NCBI RefSeq assembly: GCF_900167145.1
Contig: NZ_FUWG01000003.1
Span: 130,684 to 194,683, forward strand
Length of the DNA: 64,000 nucleotides
DNA from: Treponema porcinum
GTDB taxonomy: Bacteria > Spirochaetota > Spirochaetia > Treponematales > Treponemataceae
Direction: 5' to 3'
The translations under genes and the position numbers were made by a program. A model generated the notes under the pieces. That model did no database searches, had not been told where the DNA came from, and worked only from the letters and a program-made list of their open reading frames with translations. Numbering within the stretch: position 1 is the first letter of the stretch; each line of letters starts with the position of its first letter. Positions 15,663 to 24,537 of this stretch are shown here, one piece after another.

Positions 15663-18086
15663 GTGAAACAGAATAATGAATTTTTAAGAAAGCGTCCTGC
15701 GGAAAGAAACCGTAGGGTCTTATTTGATTTATCCAATCTCATTCTTCCTGTCCTTATTGTCGTAATAGGTCTTATAATCTCAACTCAGACTTATGCAAAA
15801 CTTGTTGGGTATAATCCGAAGTATACTGACGCACCGTTCTTTGTAACAACAAGGAAGTTTCTTTTTATAGACAAAGGTTATCCGTTTTATAATCCGGGCT
15901 TGATATTTCTTAATATAATGTCGAAAGGACTTACTGATAATCTGATTCAATCTGTAATATTGCAGTCACTTTTTCCTTTTCTTGTGAGTGCAGGAATTTC
16001 AATAGTTGTATTCTTTGCTGTAAGTGCGATAAGAGGTTACGGATTAAACAAGAATGACAACCTTTACGGTACTTCAAGATGGGGAACTGAAAAAGACATC
16101 AAGAAGTTCGGGCTTTCTGAAAAGCGTGGTGTTGTCCTTGCTGAGTTCCAGAAGGCAGATGTAAGAGCTAAGGTAAATCCTAAGAATACTTCTATCCAGC
16201 TGTCGCTGAAGAAACTTGCACCGCTTATCTGTATTGCAGGAAATACGAATGTTTTAATGATTGCACCGACCCGAAGCGGAAAAGGCGTGGGAAGCGTTAT
16301 ACCGACCGCATTAAATTTTCCGTGGTCAATTATCTTCTTTGATCCGAAGGGTGAGCTGTTCAACATTACGTCTGGTTTCCGCTCAAAGTTTTCTGTTGTT
16401 TTAAAGTTTGCTCCAAAGAATCCTGACGGCAATACTGTATGCTTTAATCCGCTGGAAGAAATTCATCTTGATAACAGAATTGTAAGTGATGTTGACCTTG
16501 TAATTCAGAACCTGTTTGAGGAAGCAAAAGGCGGAGAAAATGCAAACAGCCAGTTCTTCAATGAAAACGCCAAGGATATGATTAAGACGACAATCCTTCA
16601 TATTCTTACAGCTGATAATCCTGAGTATGCAGACAAGAAAAATCTGCCGGGCGTATTTGAAATTATGTCTCTTGCTGCAAAGCCAGACGAAGAAGAAGGA
16701 CAGGAAGGAGAGGAACAGAAGAAGTCAAATCCGGGTGACAAGCTGTTTGGAGAGATGTTTGAAACACGGCACTTATTGCAGGGACAGGAAGCTCCTTGGT
16801 TACAGACTCTGATTGAAGCTGGTGCTGGCCGTATGCTTCAGATGAATCCGAAGGTAAGAAGTGATGTGTTCTCTACAGTATTCTCTAAGTTGCAGCTTTT
16901 TAGTGATCCGCTTATTGCTCATGCTACAGGTCATTCTGATTTTAAACTTGATGACTTTGTAACAAGTGATGCACCTATTTCTCTTTACTTGGTTGTTCCT
17001 TTTGCTCATGTAGATGTTATTGCCCCTGTTTTCAAACTGCTTATAAACTTTATGCTCAGACGTTTTTCTGACGGTGAGACATCTTACGGAGAAGTAAAAT
17101 TGAAGAACAGGCTTTTGTTCATGCTCGATGAGTTTCCTGTTCTTGGTAACTTTCCGTTCCTTGTTAAAACTATGGGTATCTTGGCAGGTTATGGAATCAA
17201 CTTCTTCCTTATCTGTCAGGGCTTGAACCAGCTTGTAGACATTTACGGTCAAAATCATCCTTTTTTGGATCACTGTAAAACAATCTGTATTTACGCACCG
17301 GGAAAGATTGAGGACGCAAAAGCATTTACAGAAGCAATCGGTAAGGAAAGCGTTACTAAAGAAAGCATTTCAACAAGCGGAAGCCGTTATGCTGTTGCAT
17401 TAAATAATCTGAATGCTTCAAGTCAGGAAGTTGCACGAGATTTGATGAATCCTGATGAGCTTATGCACCTTCCTCCAAGCGAGGCTCTGATTATGAATCA
17501 GGGAATGCCCGCATACATCGCAAAGAAAGTCGTTTACTATGATGACCCAAGGTTTAAGAACAAGGCTTATTCTGTGCGTGATGAAAAAGACTGGCTCAGG
17601 TTCAAGTGGTACTTCAATCCGCTTTTTACGCTGCCTATTGGAAAAAACGGAATTACGATAGGTTATCCTTCTCTGAAATTCACGATTTATAGGACTGACA
17701 ATAAGGAAAAGAAAACCTACAGATACCGTGACAGCGGAAACTGCAAGAAAGGCTGGATAGTTCTTTTTACCAGAAGAAAACGTTCTATGGAAACTGGTTT
17801 TGAACCTCTAAACACAATGGAACGGCTTGAAGGTGAACTCAAAGCACTTCCTTCTAACAAAGGAAAACTTGTAGGCAGGGAAAAAGAAGAAAGTGATAAA
17901 AATCAAAAACAGAATAATATGACTGTAAATGACAACGAAGATGAAAACTTCAACATAGTTGATTATCTTGAGTCATTTGCAGACATAGAAGAGATTTCGC
18001 CGTTCCAAGGTGAAATGATAGACGGAGAGCCGCCGCCAACGACAGTTCCCCTTACGCCGGATGTATTCTCATCTGAGGCAAACTAA
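15663..18086 (+). CDS. traG: Type IV coupling protein, VirD4/TraG family
   Basis: The 807-residue protein would be the inner-membrane ATPase that delivers the relaxase-DNA complex, and any translocated proteins, to the secretion channel. Two N-terminal membrane segments (about residues 22-42 and 100-122) precede the motor domain. Walker A is APTRSGKGVG (Lys207) and Walker B is LLFMLDEFP (Asp489-Glu490). The C-terminal 100 residues are acidic and low-complexity. The start is a GTG with GAGGGA upstream. It is the first gene of the transfer operon and precedes the accessory and trb genes, as in many trb-type systems. Confidence 0.93.
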   Translation: MKQNNEFLRKRPAERNRRVLFDLSNLILPVLIVVIGLIISTQTYAKLVGYNPKYTDAPFFVTTRKFLFIDKGYPFYNPGLIFLNIMSKGLTDNLIQSVILQSLFPFLVSAGISIVVFFAVSAIRGYGLNKNDNLYGTSRWGTEKDIKKFGLSEKRGVVLAEFQKADVRAKVNPKNTSIQLSLKKLAPLICIAGNTNVLMIAPTRSGKGVGSVIPTALNFPWSIIFFDPKGELFNITSGFRSKFSVVLKFAPKNPDGNTVCFNPLEEIHLDNRIVSDVDLVIQNLFEEAKGGENANSQFFNENAKDMIKTTILHILTADNPEYADKKNLPGVFEIMSLAAKPDEEEGQEGEEQKKSNPGDKLFGEMFETRHLLQGQEAPWLQTLIEAGAGRMLQMNPKVRSDVFSTVFSKLQLFSDPLIAHATGHSDFKLDDFVTSDAPISLYLVVPFAHVDVIAPVFKLLINFMLRRFSDGETSYGEVKLKNRLLFMLDEFPVLGNFPFLVKTMGILAGYGINFFLICQGLNQLVDIYGQNHPFLDHCKTICIYAPGKIEDAKAFTEAIGKESVTKESISTSGSRYAVALNNLNASSQEVARDLMNPDELMHLPPSEALIMNQGMPAYIAKKVVYYDDPRFKNKAYSVRDEKDWLRFKWYFNPLFTLPIGKNGITIGYPSLKFTIYRTDNKEKKTYRYRDSGNCKKGWIVLFTRRKRSMETGFEPLNTMERLEGELKALPSNKGKLVGREKEESDKNQKQNNMTVNDNEDENFNIVDYLESFADIEEISPFQGEMIDGEPPPTTVPLTPDVFSSEAN

Positions 18087-18102
18087 GACAACAGGAGTTT
18101 TT

Positions 18103-18885
18103 ATGAATTTGAAGAAAGATGTTTACATTGCAGAGAAGCATAAAGAAATGATTGTAGATTTTCTTTCAAAGAAAACCGGCATGGAATGGTATATGTTTCG
18201 TCATGCAGGAGAAATTACGAATTCTGTAAAGCCGTATTTTATGGAAATGGTAAAAGGCTTTGATGAAGCAAAAATCTCATTTGACAGCCATGAGGAATAC
18301 ATAGACACCTGCGAATACTGTATTCAACGGTTTGGGAAAAAAGTAAGACTTACATTTTCTTTTACAGAAGAAGAGTTTGAGCTTATGAAAGAAACTGCAC
18401 AGAACAACTCGTTTATAAACATGGTGGATTTTATAATCACTGTTTTATATGCACTTGCCATGCAGGGTAAGTCTTATGAGATTTCTTTAAAAGAGTTTTC
18501 ATACTTCTTTTTTAACAAGGACAAGCAGGTACAGATTACTATTCCGTTTGAGATTATGGAAAAACTTAACAGAACGAGCTTTAAGAAAAATCAGCAGGCA
18601 TATTTCAGAAAGGCTCTGTTCTGGCAGATTTATTTTGGAAAAACTCTTCCTATTAGATATGAGGAAGAAGATTATTTCCGTGTAACACCTCAAAAAACAG
18701 GCTGGTTCAAGACTTTGTTCCAGTGTTCTGACATAATCAAGAACTATGCAAGAAACAAAAACCTTGGCAGCACGGAAAATGTCGCAATCTTGAATACACT
18801 GAATACATACCTTGACCAGACTGTAGGCGAAGAAGTTGAAGAAGCAGAGAAAGAAACAGTTGTAAAAGAGGCAGTTTATGGCTAA
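18103..18885 (+). CDS. Hypothetical transfer-operon protein (260 aa)
   Basis: I do not recognise this protein. It is soluble, largely helical and charged, with a central aromatic region (FSYFFFNKDKQVQITIPFEI, EKLNRTSFKKNQQAYFRKAL) that could be nucleic-acid binding. The ATG at 18103 has AGGAG upstream and is preferred over an in-frame ATG at 18061 inside traG. The gene overlaps the next by eight bases. Its position between traG and the RHH/trbB genes suggests a relaxosome or coupling accessory role. Confidence 0.65.
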   Translation: MNLKKDVYIAEKHKEMIVDFLSKKTGMEWYMFRHAGEITNSVKPYFMEMVKGFDEAKISFDSHEEYIDTCEYCIQRFGKKVRLTFSFTEEEFELMKETAQNNSFINMVDFIITVLYALAMQGKSYEISLKEFSYFFFNKDKQVQITIPFEIMEKLNRTSFKKNQQAYFRKALFWQIYFGKTLPIRYEEEDYFRVTPQKTGWFKTLFQCSDIIKNYARNKNLGSTENVAILNTLNTYLDQTVGEEVEEAEKETVVKEAVYG

Positions 18886-19324
18886 AGAAAAAGATTCATC
18901 TCTTTTAACTTATGAAACTCATGTAAGGCTCACCGATGAGATGCGAAAACTTCTTGCACAAAAAGCAAAAGATGAAGGAATCTCTTCAAATGCCGTAATC
19001 CAGAAAGCTGTTTCTTTATATCTTACAAAAGACACTATGGATGAAAGTCTTTTGATTGCAAAGATGACTGATGTTCAGAGGCAGATTGCAAGGCTAAAGC
19101 ATGAGTTTGACGTAAAGCAAAAACTCGACCTTGAATGGTATCAGTATTTCTTCCTGTTTGCACCGCCGATTCCGCAGGAAGAAGTAGGGCTTCGTATGCA
19201 GAAAGCAAACAAGGACGTTCAGGCGTTCTTGCAAAATTTCAAGCACAGAGCGGCAAGCATTAAGCCTCTTATTGAGACGATTTTCGGAGATATGCTTGAG
19301 GAAGAAGCAGGGAATGGCAAGTAG
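18878..19324 (+). CDS. Ribbon-helix-helix-like accessory protein
   Basis: The 148-residue protein begins with a probable RHH fold (THVRLTDEMRKLLAQKAKDE then GISSNAVIQKAVSLYL), typical of CopG/Arc regulators and relaxosome proteins such as MobC/TraJ types. A helical C-terminal extension follows. It overlaps the upstream gene by eight bases and shares its last base with the trbB GTG, so translation is coupled. The likely role is oriT binding or operon regulation; the sequence alone does not say which. Confidence 0.68.
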   Translation: MAKEKDSSLLTYETHVRLTDEMRKLLAQKAKDEGISSNAVIQKAVSLYLTKDTMDESLLIAKMTDVQRQIARLKHEFDVKQKLDLEWYQYFFLFAPPIPQEEVGLRMQKANKDVQAFLQNFKHRAASIKPLIETIFGDMLEEEAGNGK

Positions 19325-20313
19325 TGGAAAGTGTACCATTTTCAACTTTTGCGGCAGACAAGGAAAAGAAACTAAGGCTTAACAACAACTTTCTTTCTGA
19401 TATTGCCTGTCTTAAAGAATATCTTGATGATCCAAAAGTTACTGACATATTTGTAATCGGTAGCGGAGAGATTATCATAAAGGTTTTTGCAAAAGGTAAG
19501 GTTTTTACAGGAAAGAAAATTCCACCAACAAAGGTACGTGGAATAATTTTAAGTGCTGCGGCTCTTTTGGATAAACAGATTGACCCTATCGGTGGTATTC
19601 CGAAACTGGAAGCTGTTATTCCGCCGCCATACAATGCACGTATTACAGGACTTTTACCGCCATGGGTAGAAAATCCGGAGGTAACTTTCCGTAAACCGCC
19701 TAAAGAAGTGTTTTCGCTTGAAAGCTATGTAGAAGCCGGGCGAATGACACAGGAAGAATATGAACTTATCTGTTCTTACATCAAGGACAGAAAAAATATA
19801 CTGATAGGAGGAGGTACAGGAAGCGGTAAATCAACGCTCACTAATGCAATTATCCAGAAGATGACGGAGTATACACCGAATGACAGATTCTACATTGTTG
19901 AGGATGTTCCAGAACTTCAGTGCAACGCACATGACAAGACAATGATTTCTGTAAATCCGGTTCATGCTGCGGAAGCTGTAAGAACTGCATTAAGATGGAC
20001 ACCAGACAGAATCATCTTTGGTGAAGTCCGCTATGGAGAAGTTGCAAATGAACTTATAAAGGCATGGAATACAGGTCATACTGGCAATGTTACAACAATC
20101 CATGCAGACAGTTGTGCTTCCATGCTTATGCGTATGGAAGATTTGCTTCGGGAAGTCATACCGGGTGCAATTCCTAAGTTGAGTAATACAATTCACCTGT
20201 GTGTTCACATGGCAGGTGGTAAACAAGGGCCTCATGTAGATGAGGTTTTGCCAACTAACGGAAGCGGAACGGATGACTTTATATCAATGCTCAAAGCCAA
20301 CAAATTGGCATAA
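19324..20313 (+). CDS. trbB: TrbB/VirB11-type secretion ATPase
   Basis: This 329-residue hexameric traffic ATPase would power the type IV channel from the cytoplasmic face. It shows Walker A GGGTGSGKST (around Lys169), the aspartate and glutamate boxes (YIVEDVPELQ) and the histidine box (WNTGHTGNVTTIHADS). The N-terminal domain is of the short TrbB type. The start is a GTG overlapping the previous stop (TAGTG). It is the first gene of the trbB-C-D-E-J-L order. Confidence 0.93.
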   Translation: MESVPFSTFAADKEKKLRLNNNFLSDIACLKEYLDDPKVTDIFVIGSGEIIIKVFAKGKVFTGKKIPPTKVRGIILSAAALLDKQIDPIGGIPKLEAVIPPPYNARITGLLPPWVENPEVTFRKPPKEVFSLESYVEAGRMTQEEYELICSYIKDRKNILIGGGTGSGKSTLTNAIIQKMTEYTPNDRFYIVEDVPELQCNAHDKTMISVNPVHAAEAVRTALRWTPDRIIFGEVRYGEVANELIKAWNTGHTGNVTTIHADSCASMLMRMEDLLREVIPGAIPKLSNTIHLCVHMAGGKQGPHVDEVLPTNGSGTDDFISMLKANKLA

Positions 20314-20320
20314 GTTTTAA

Positions 20321-20337
20321 GTTGTAAATAGGTATAG
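20321..20337 (+). promoter_or_regulatory. Recurrent GTTGTAAAT-NN-GTATA box upstream of trbC
   Basis: GTTGTAAATAGGTATAG. The same box recurs near trbF and the first Ig-like gene, and in the transposase promoter. Role unknown. Confidence 0.4.
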
Positions 20338-20370
20338 AAAATACTTTTTTACATAAGGAGAAAAAGAAAA

Positions 20371-20715
20371 ATGGAACGAATCAGGAACTTAATGCACAAC
20401 AAGAAATTTACTATGTTTTTGTTTTTTGCTGTTGTATGTATTTCTTCAACATTTGCAGAAGATACTTTTGGTCTTAATTCAAAAGTATCGATTCTTGTAA
20501 ATCTTATTTCAAGTCCTTGGGTTAAGGGAATTGCCTGTATTGCCCTTATCATAGAATGTATCGGTCTTATTACGGCAGGTAGACAGGAGCCGGGAATGTT
20601 CAAGAAATTTGTTCCTTGGATTGCTGGAACAATTATTTTTATGGCCGCTGGAACAATCACAAATAAATTCTTGGCAGTAGATAACACAACTTTTAATGAA
20701 GTTATGAAAGAGTAA
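20371..20715 (+). CDS. trbC: TrbC/VirB2-like pilin
   Basis: The 114-residue protein has a signal-peptide-like N-terminus (about residues 10-30, ending near STFA) and two hydrophobic segments (about 51-68 and 81-98) separated by a short loop with AGRQEPGMF, the classic pro-pilin layout of TrbC/VirB2. After processing it would polymerise into the conjugative pilus. A good AAGGAG site precedes the ATG. It lies between trbB and trbD. Confidence 0.85.
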   Translation: MERIRNLMHNKKFTMFLFFAVVCISSTFAEDTFGLNSKVSILVNLISSPWVKGIACIALIIECIGLITAGRQEPGMFKKFVPWIAGTIIFMAAGTITNKFLAVDNTTFNEVMKE

Positions 20716-20727
20716 GGAGCATTTTCT

Positions 20728-20982
20728 ATGGCAACATTACAGGATTATTCAATACCGGTTCATAAAAGTTTGCAGCAGCCTGATTTACTCTTAGGAGTTC
20801 CTAAAGTAATTGTTGCTCTTATATTTTGTGTAACAATTCTCTTGGTCTATCTTTTCGGCCTGGGCTTTGCGGCGGTGGCGGTAGTCCTGTATGTGCCTTG
20901 CCGTATCATCAGTAAGAACGACCCGCAGCTTCTTACTATTGCACTGAACAGTCTTTTTGAAATGGATGAGCTGGAGGGATAG
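20728..20982 (+). CDS. trbD: TrbD/VirB3-like inner-membrane protein
   Basis: This 84-residue protein has the VirB3/TrbD form: a short N-terminal SIPVHKSLQQPDLLLGVPK followed by one long membrane region (about residues 26-55) and a charged end. It would work with the TrbE ATPase in pilus assembly. Its stop codon directly abuts the trbE ATG (TAG-ATG). Confidence 0.87.
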   Translation: MATLQDYSIPVHKSLQQPDLLLGVPKVIVALIFCVTILLVYLFGLGFAAVAVVLYVPCRIISKNDPQLLTIALNSLFEMDELEG

Positions 20983-23490
20983 ATGCTTGGAATAAACTTT
21001 TTGAACAAATTCAACATGACAGGATATAAGGAAAGTAAGAATAAATTGTCTTCTTTTTGTCCTTGGTCTTATCCTGTCGGAAAAGAAGATGAGGGAATCA
21101 TACTTTTAAAGCCGGGAGCTTTGATGAGGGCTTATTCCTTTATCTGTCCTGACTTAGGCTCGTCATCCGCACAGACAATCAACAGCGTGTCATTCTTCTT
21201 TAACGAGGCAATCAGGCAGCTTGGAAGCGAGTGGGGCTGCCAGTTTGAAAGTGAGCGTGTTTTGTGTACTGATTATCCGGGAACGGACTGGACTGATGAA
21301 GCCGGGTATTTAATCGACTGCCACAGACAGAAACTTTTTAAAGAAAAAGACGCTCATTTTTTAAATCATTATTTTCTTATCATTACAATGGAACTTCCAA
21401 ACGAGATTTATGCAAAAACGAAAAACCTTTTGTATAAAGTTGATAAAAGTGAAGGGGAAGGCTACTTCAACCTTGAGCAGTGCGAAAAAGAAATTCAGGC
21501 GTTCAGGGAAACTACTGCCGGTGTAATGAGTCACTTGAACGGACGCATTACTTACAGGCAGCTTAATAATAATGAAGTAGTAACGCTCTGTCATAACTCG
21601 GTAAGTTCAAAACATCACAGGGTAATCTGTCCTAAGATTCCGACTCTTATGGACTATTACATAACGGATGATACTCTAAAAATTGCTAATACGCTTATGC
21701 TCGGAGATACCTACATTCCGATTGTTGCAATCCGTGATTTTCCAATGCAGACATATCCTGCAATGCTCGGAATTTTAAATTCAAGTCAGATTGAATACCG
21801 ATGGGTAAGCCGCTGGATAGGACGAAGCAAGGCGGACAGTTCAAAAGATATTGAAAAATATCAGAAACGTTTCTATGGTTCTCGTAAGTCTTGGGGAACA
21901 GCTCTTGCAGAAACTGTCGGAAACTATGAATCAGGGCGAGAAGACCCTGCTGCTGTTGCTTTTGAAGAAGATACAAATACTGCAAAAATTGAGCTTGCAA
22001 CAGACATTTACTCTTTCGGCTACTACACTTCCTGCATTATGGTGTGGGATAAGAATTATGAAATTGCCATTGAAAAAGCAAGGTATATCATAAGCCTTAT
22101 AAACTCTACAGGCTTTACCGCAAAGATTGAGACTGTAAACTCTTTTCAGGCGTTTCTTTCTATGCAGCCGGGAAATATGTACGCAAATGTAAGGAGGCCT
22201 TTAATTTCTTCGGGCAACATGAGCCAGATTATTCCGCTTTCTTCTATCTGGTCAGGAACTAAATACAACCAGTGGACTAAAGAAGAATTCGGCTGCTATG
22301 CACCTTTATTGACCTGTACTACATCAAGCGGCGTTCCGTTCTTCTTAAATCTTAATGTAGGAGACGTAGGACACTGCTTTATTTTCGGTCCGTCTGGAGC
22401 TGGTAAATCTACATTGCTTGCTTTGCTTGCAAATCAGTTTACTAAATACAGAAGTGCAAACGTAATCTTTTTGGATAAAGATAAGACTTCACGCTCTGTA
22501 ACTATGGCAGCAGGTGGAATGTATGTTGAACCAGGTGCAAATGACGTTGCATTCCAGCCATTACGTGAGCTTGAAAGCGAGGTTGATATTTCGTGGGCAG
22601 CAGAGTTTATAAAGCTCTTGCTTGAAATGCAGGGAATAAAAACAGATGCAACAATGAGTGAGGCTATTACCGTTGCATTAAAACAAATCAGGGATGAAAA
22701 AGAGCCAAATGACAGAACGCTTACAACATTCCAGCAGTATGTAAACTATACGAATCCTTTGACTGGACTTAATGACATCAGAACTGGAGTTCAGCCTTAC
22801 ACAATCAACGGTGAGTATGGACGAATCTTTGATGCCGCTAATACAAACTTCTCGCTTTCAAAATGGATAATGATTGAAATGGGAACACTCATGAAAATGG
22901 GACAACAGGCTGTAACACCGGCACTTTTCTTTATTTTCAGGTTCATTGAAAAAGTCTACTCAAAACCGAACGGAGACCCTACAGGAGACCCTACCTTGCT
23001 TATTCTTGATGAGGCGTGGGTATTCCTTGATAATCCTTTCTTTGCAAAAAAAATTGAGGAATGGCTTGTTACTCTTCGTAAGAAGCATGTTTTCTGTGTA
23101 TTTGCTACACAGGAAGTTGCAAAAGCCGTTAAATCAAGCCTTTCAACTACAATTATCTCTCAATGTCTTACAAAAATTTATCTTGCAGATACAAACGCTT
23201 CTAGTGAAATTGTCGCAGGATATTACCGCTACTTCGGTCTTGAAGATAACGAGATTGAAGCTCTTTCTAGGGCAAGAATGAAGCGTGATTATTTTTACAA
23301 GTCGCCTAACGGAGCGAGAATGTTTGAACTTGGACTTGATGAATACCAGCTTTCTTTGCTTACACCTGACCACAACCTGCTTGACAGCCTTGAGCGTGAG
23401 TATGGAAAAAATACAGGCGTTCCTTTGGTTGAAGAAATTTTCAGGCGGAAAGGAATTACGGAATATAAAAAATATTTAGGAAATAAATAA
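20983..23490 (+). CDS. trbE: TrbE/VirB4-type secretion ATPase
   Basis: The 835-residue protein is the large essential ATPase of the channel. The N-terminal CagE/TrbE-like domain is followed by a motor domain with Walker A FGPSGAGKST (around Lys475), Walker B LLILDEAW (Asp676-Glu677) and a downstream Q motif in FCVFATQEVAKAV. Length is normal. A palindrome separates it from trbJ. Confidence 0.94.
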   Translation: MLGINFLNKFNMTGYKESKNKLSSFCPWSYPVGKEDEGIILLKPGALMRAYSFICPDLGSSSAQTINSVSFFFNEAIRQLGSEWGCQFESERVLCTDYPGTDWTDEAGYLIDCHRQKLFKEKDAHFLNHYFLIITMELPNEIYAKTKNLLYKVDKSEGEGYFNLEQCEKEIQAFRETTAGVMSHLNGRITYRQLNNNEVVTLCHNSVSSKHHRVICPKIPTLMDYYITDDTLKIANTLMLGDTYIPIVAIRDFPMQTYPAMLGILNSSQIEYRWVSRWIGRSKADSSKDIEKYQKRFYGSRKSWGTALAETVGNYESGREDPAAVAFEEDTNTAKIELATDIYSFGYYTSCIMVWDKNYEIAIEKARYIISLINSTGFTAKIETVNSFQAFLSMQPGNMYANVRRPLISSGNMSQIIPLSSIWSGTKYNQWTKEEFGCYAPLLTCTTSSGVPFFLNLNVGDVGHCFIFGPSGAGKSTLLALLANQFTKYRSANVIFLDKDKTSRSVTMAAGGMYVEPGANDVAFQPLRELESEVDISWAAEFIKLLLEMQGIKTDATMSEAITVALKQIRDEKEPNDRTLTTFQQYVNYTNPLTGLNDIRTGVQPYTINGEYGRIFDAANTNFSLSKWIMIEMGTLMKMGQQAVTPALFFIFRFIEKVYSKPNGDPTGDPTLLILDEAWVFLDNPFFAKKIEEWLVTLRKKHVFCVFATQEVAKAVKSSLSTTIISQCLTKIYLADTNASSEIVAGYYRYFGLEDNEIEALSRARMKRDYFYKSPNGARMFELGLDEYQLSLLTPDHNLLDSLEREYGKNTGVPLVEEIFRRKGITEYKKYLGNK

Positions 23491-23491
23491 C

Positions 23492-23507
23492 GCCGTAACA
23501 TTACGGC
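23492..23507. repeat. Element palindrome, copy 9
   Basis: GCCGTAACATTACGGC, perfect arms, in the trbE-trbJ gap, 22 bases before the trbJ ATG. Confidence 0.95.
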
Positions 23508-23529
23508 AATAAACTTTACGGAGGATTAT

Positions 23530-24519
23530 ATGAGAAATGTTTTTAGAAAGTCAAAGGCTTTTAAGGTTGTGGCAGTTCTTACTGTCATGAGTTTTGCAGG
23601 AAGCAGCAGTGTGTTTGCAAATTATCCTGTAATTGATATTTCAAATCTTATGAATGCCATTCAGCAGTTGTATTCTACCTATGACATGATAAATACAACG
23701 ATTGAGCAGGTACAAAATACCTATCAGCAGCTTCAGACACAGATAAACTCAGTGAAATCAATGGACTGGGATAACCTGAAAGATTCTTTTTCAGAAGATA
23801 AATGGTCCAGCGAAGGTGGCCTGAAAGGAGCTTGGGATAATATTGGTAATTTCAGAACAAACCTGACTGATGCAACAAGCGTTATAAATGAGAATATGAA
23901 TCTCATAAATGACGTTAAGCATACTCTTGAAAATAAAACTGTAACTTGCATGGGAAAAAAATACACTGTGGCAGGTCTTTTTGGTATAGGGAAATATGGT
24001 CAGAATAACTTGCTTGGTATGCCACTTGATGCCCTTGATTATGTAAAACAACAGGGAGAAGAAATTGCCAAAGGTTATGAAGGGAAACTTACTTATAGAG
24101 AAAAACAGGCAATTATGAGAAAATGGGGATTAGATCCTGAAAACTATGCGTATGTAAAATTAGTTGAAGAACAAGCAAACAGTGTAATTAACGATTTAAT
24201 CATCAATGGCAGCAGTGAACATATTGATGCACAGCTTGCAAGAGCCGCAAAAAATAATGAAGCTTTGCTTGCTTTGTCGAAAAATGCAGATGACTCTATT
24301 GTTGCAGGTATTCAGGCTTCTGTAGGTGCAACTATAGATTTGAAAAATATGTGCAGCAATATGTGGGGAAGTTTGCAAAAATATGGTGCAGCTTACGCTG
24401 AAAAATCAGTGGAAGAAAAACTTAGAAAAGAAGCAGAACAGGAAGCAAAAAGAAAAGAAATTGAACGCAGACAGCAGGTATGGGAAGATGAAGCCGGATT
24501 TGTTCCAAGCTGGTTGTAA
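23530..24519 (+). CDS. trbJ: TrbJ/VirB5-like protein
   Basis: The 329-residue secreted protein has a signal peptide (about residues 10-30, ending SSVFA) and a long helical region beginning NLMNAIQQLYSTYDMINTTI and EQVQNTYQQLQTQINSV, which is typical of P-type TrbJ. A Lys/Glu-rich coiled coil ends the protein. VirB5/TrbJ proteins are minor pilus components at the cell surface. GGAGG precedes the ATG. Confidence 0.82.
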   Translation: MRNVFRKSKAFKVVAVLTVMSFAGSSSVFANYPVIDISNLMNAIQQLYSTYDMINTTIEQVQNTYQQLQTQINSVKSMDWDNLKDSFSEDKWSSEGGLKGAWDNIGNFRTNLTDATSVINENMNLINDVKHTLENKTVTCMGKKYTVAGLFGIGKYGQNNLLGMPLDALDYVKQQGEEIAKGYEGKLTYREKQAIMRKWGLDPENYAYVKLVEEQANSVINDLIINGSSEHIDAQLARAAKNNEALLALSKNADDSIVAGIQASVGATIDLKNMCSNMWGSLQKYGAAYAEKSVEEKLRKEAEQEAKRKEIERRQQVWEDEAGFVPSWL

Positions 24520-24537
24520 ATATAGAAGAGGGAAAAA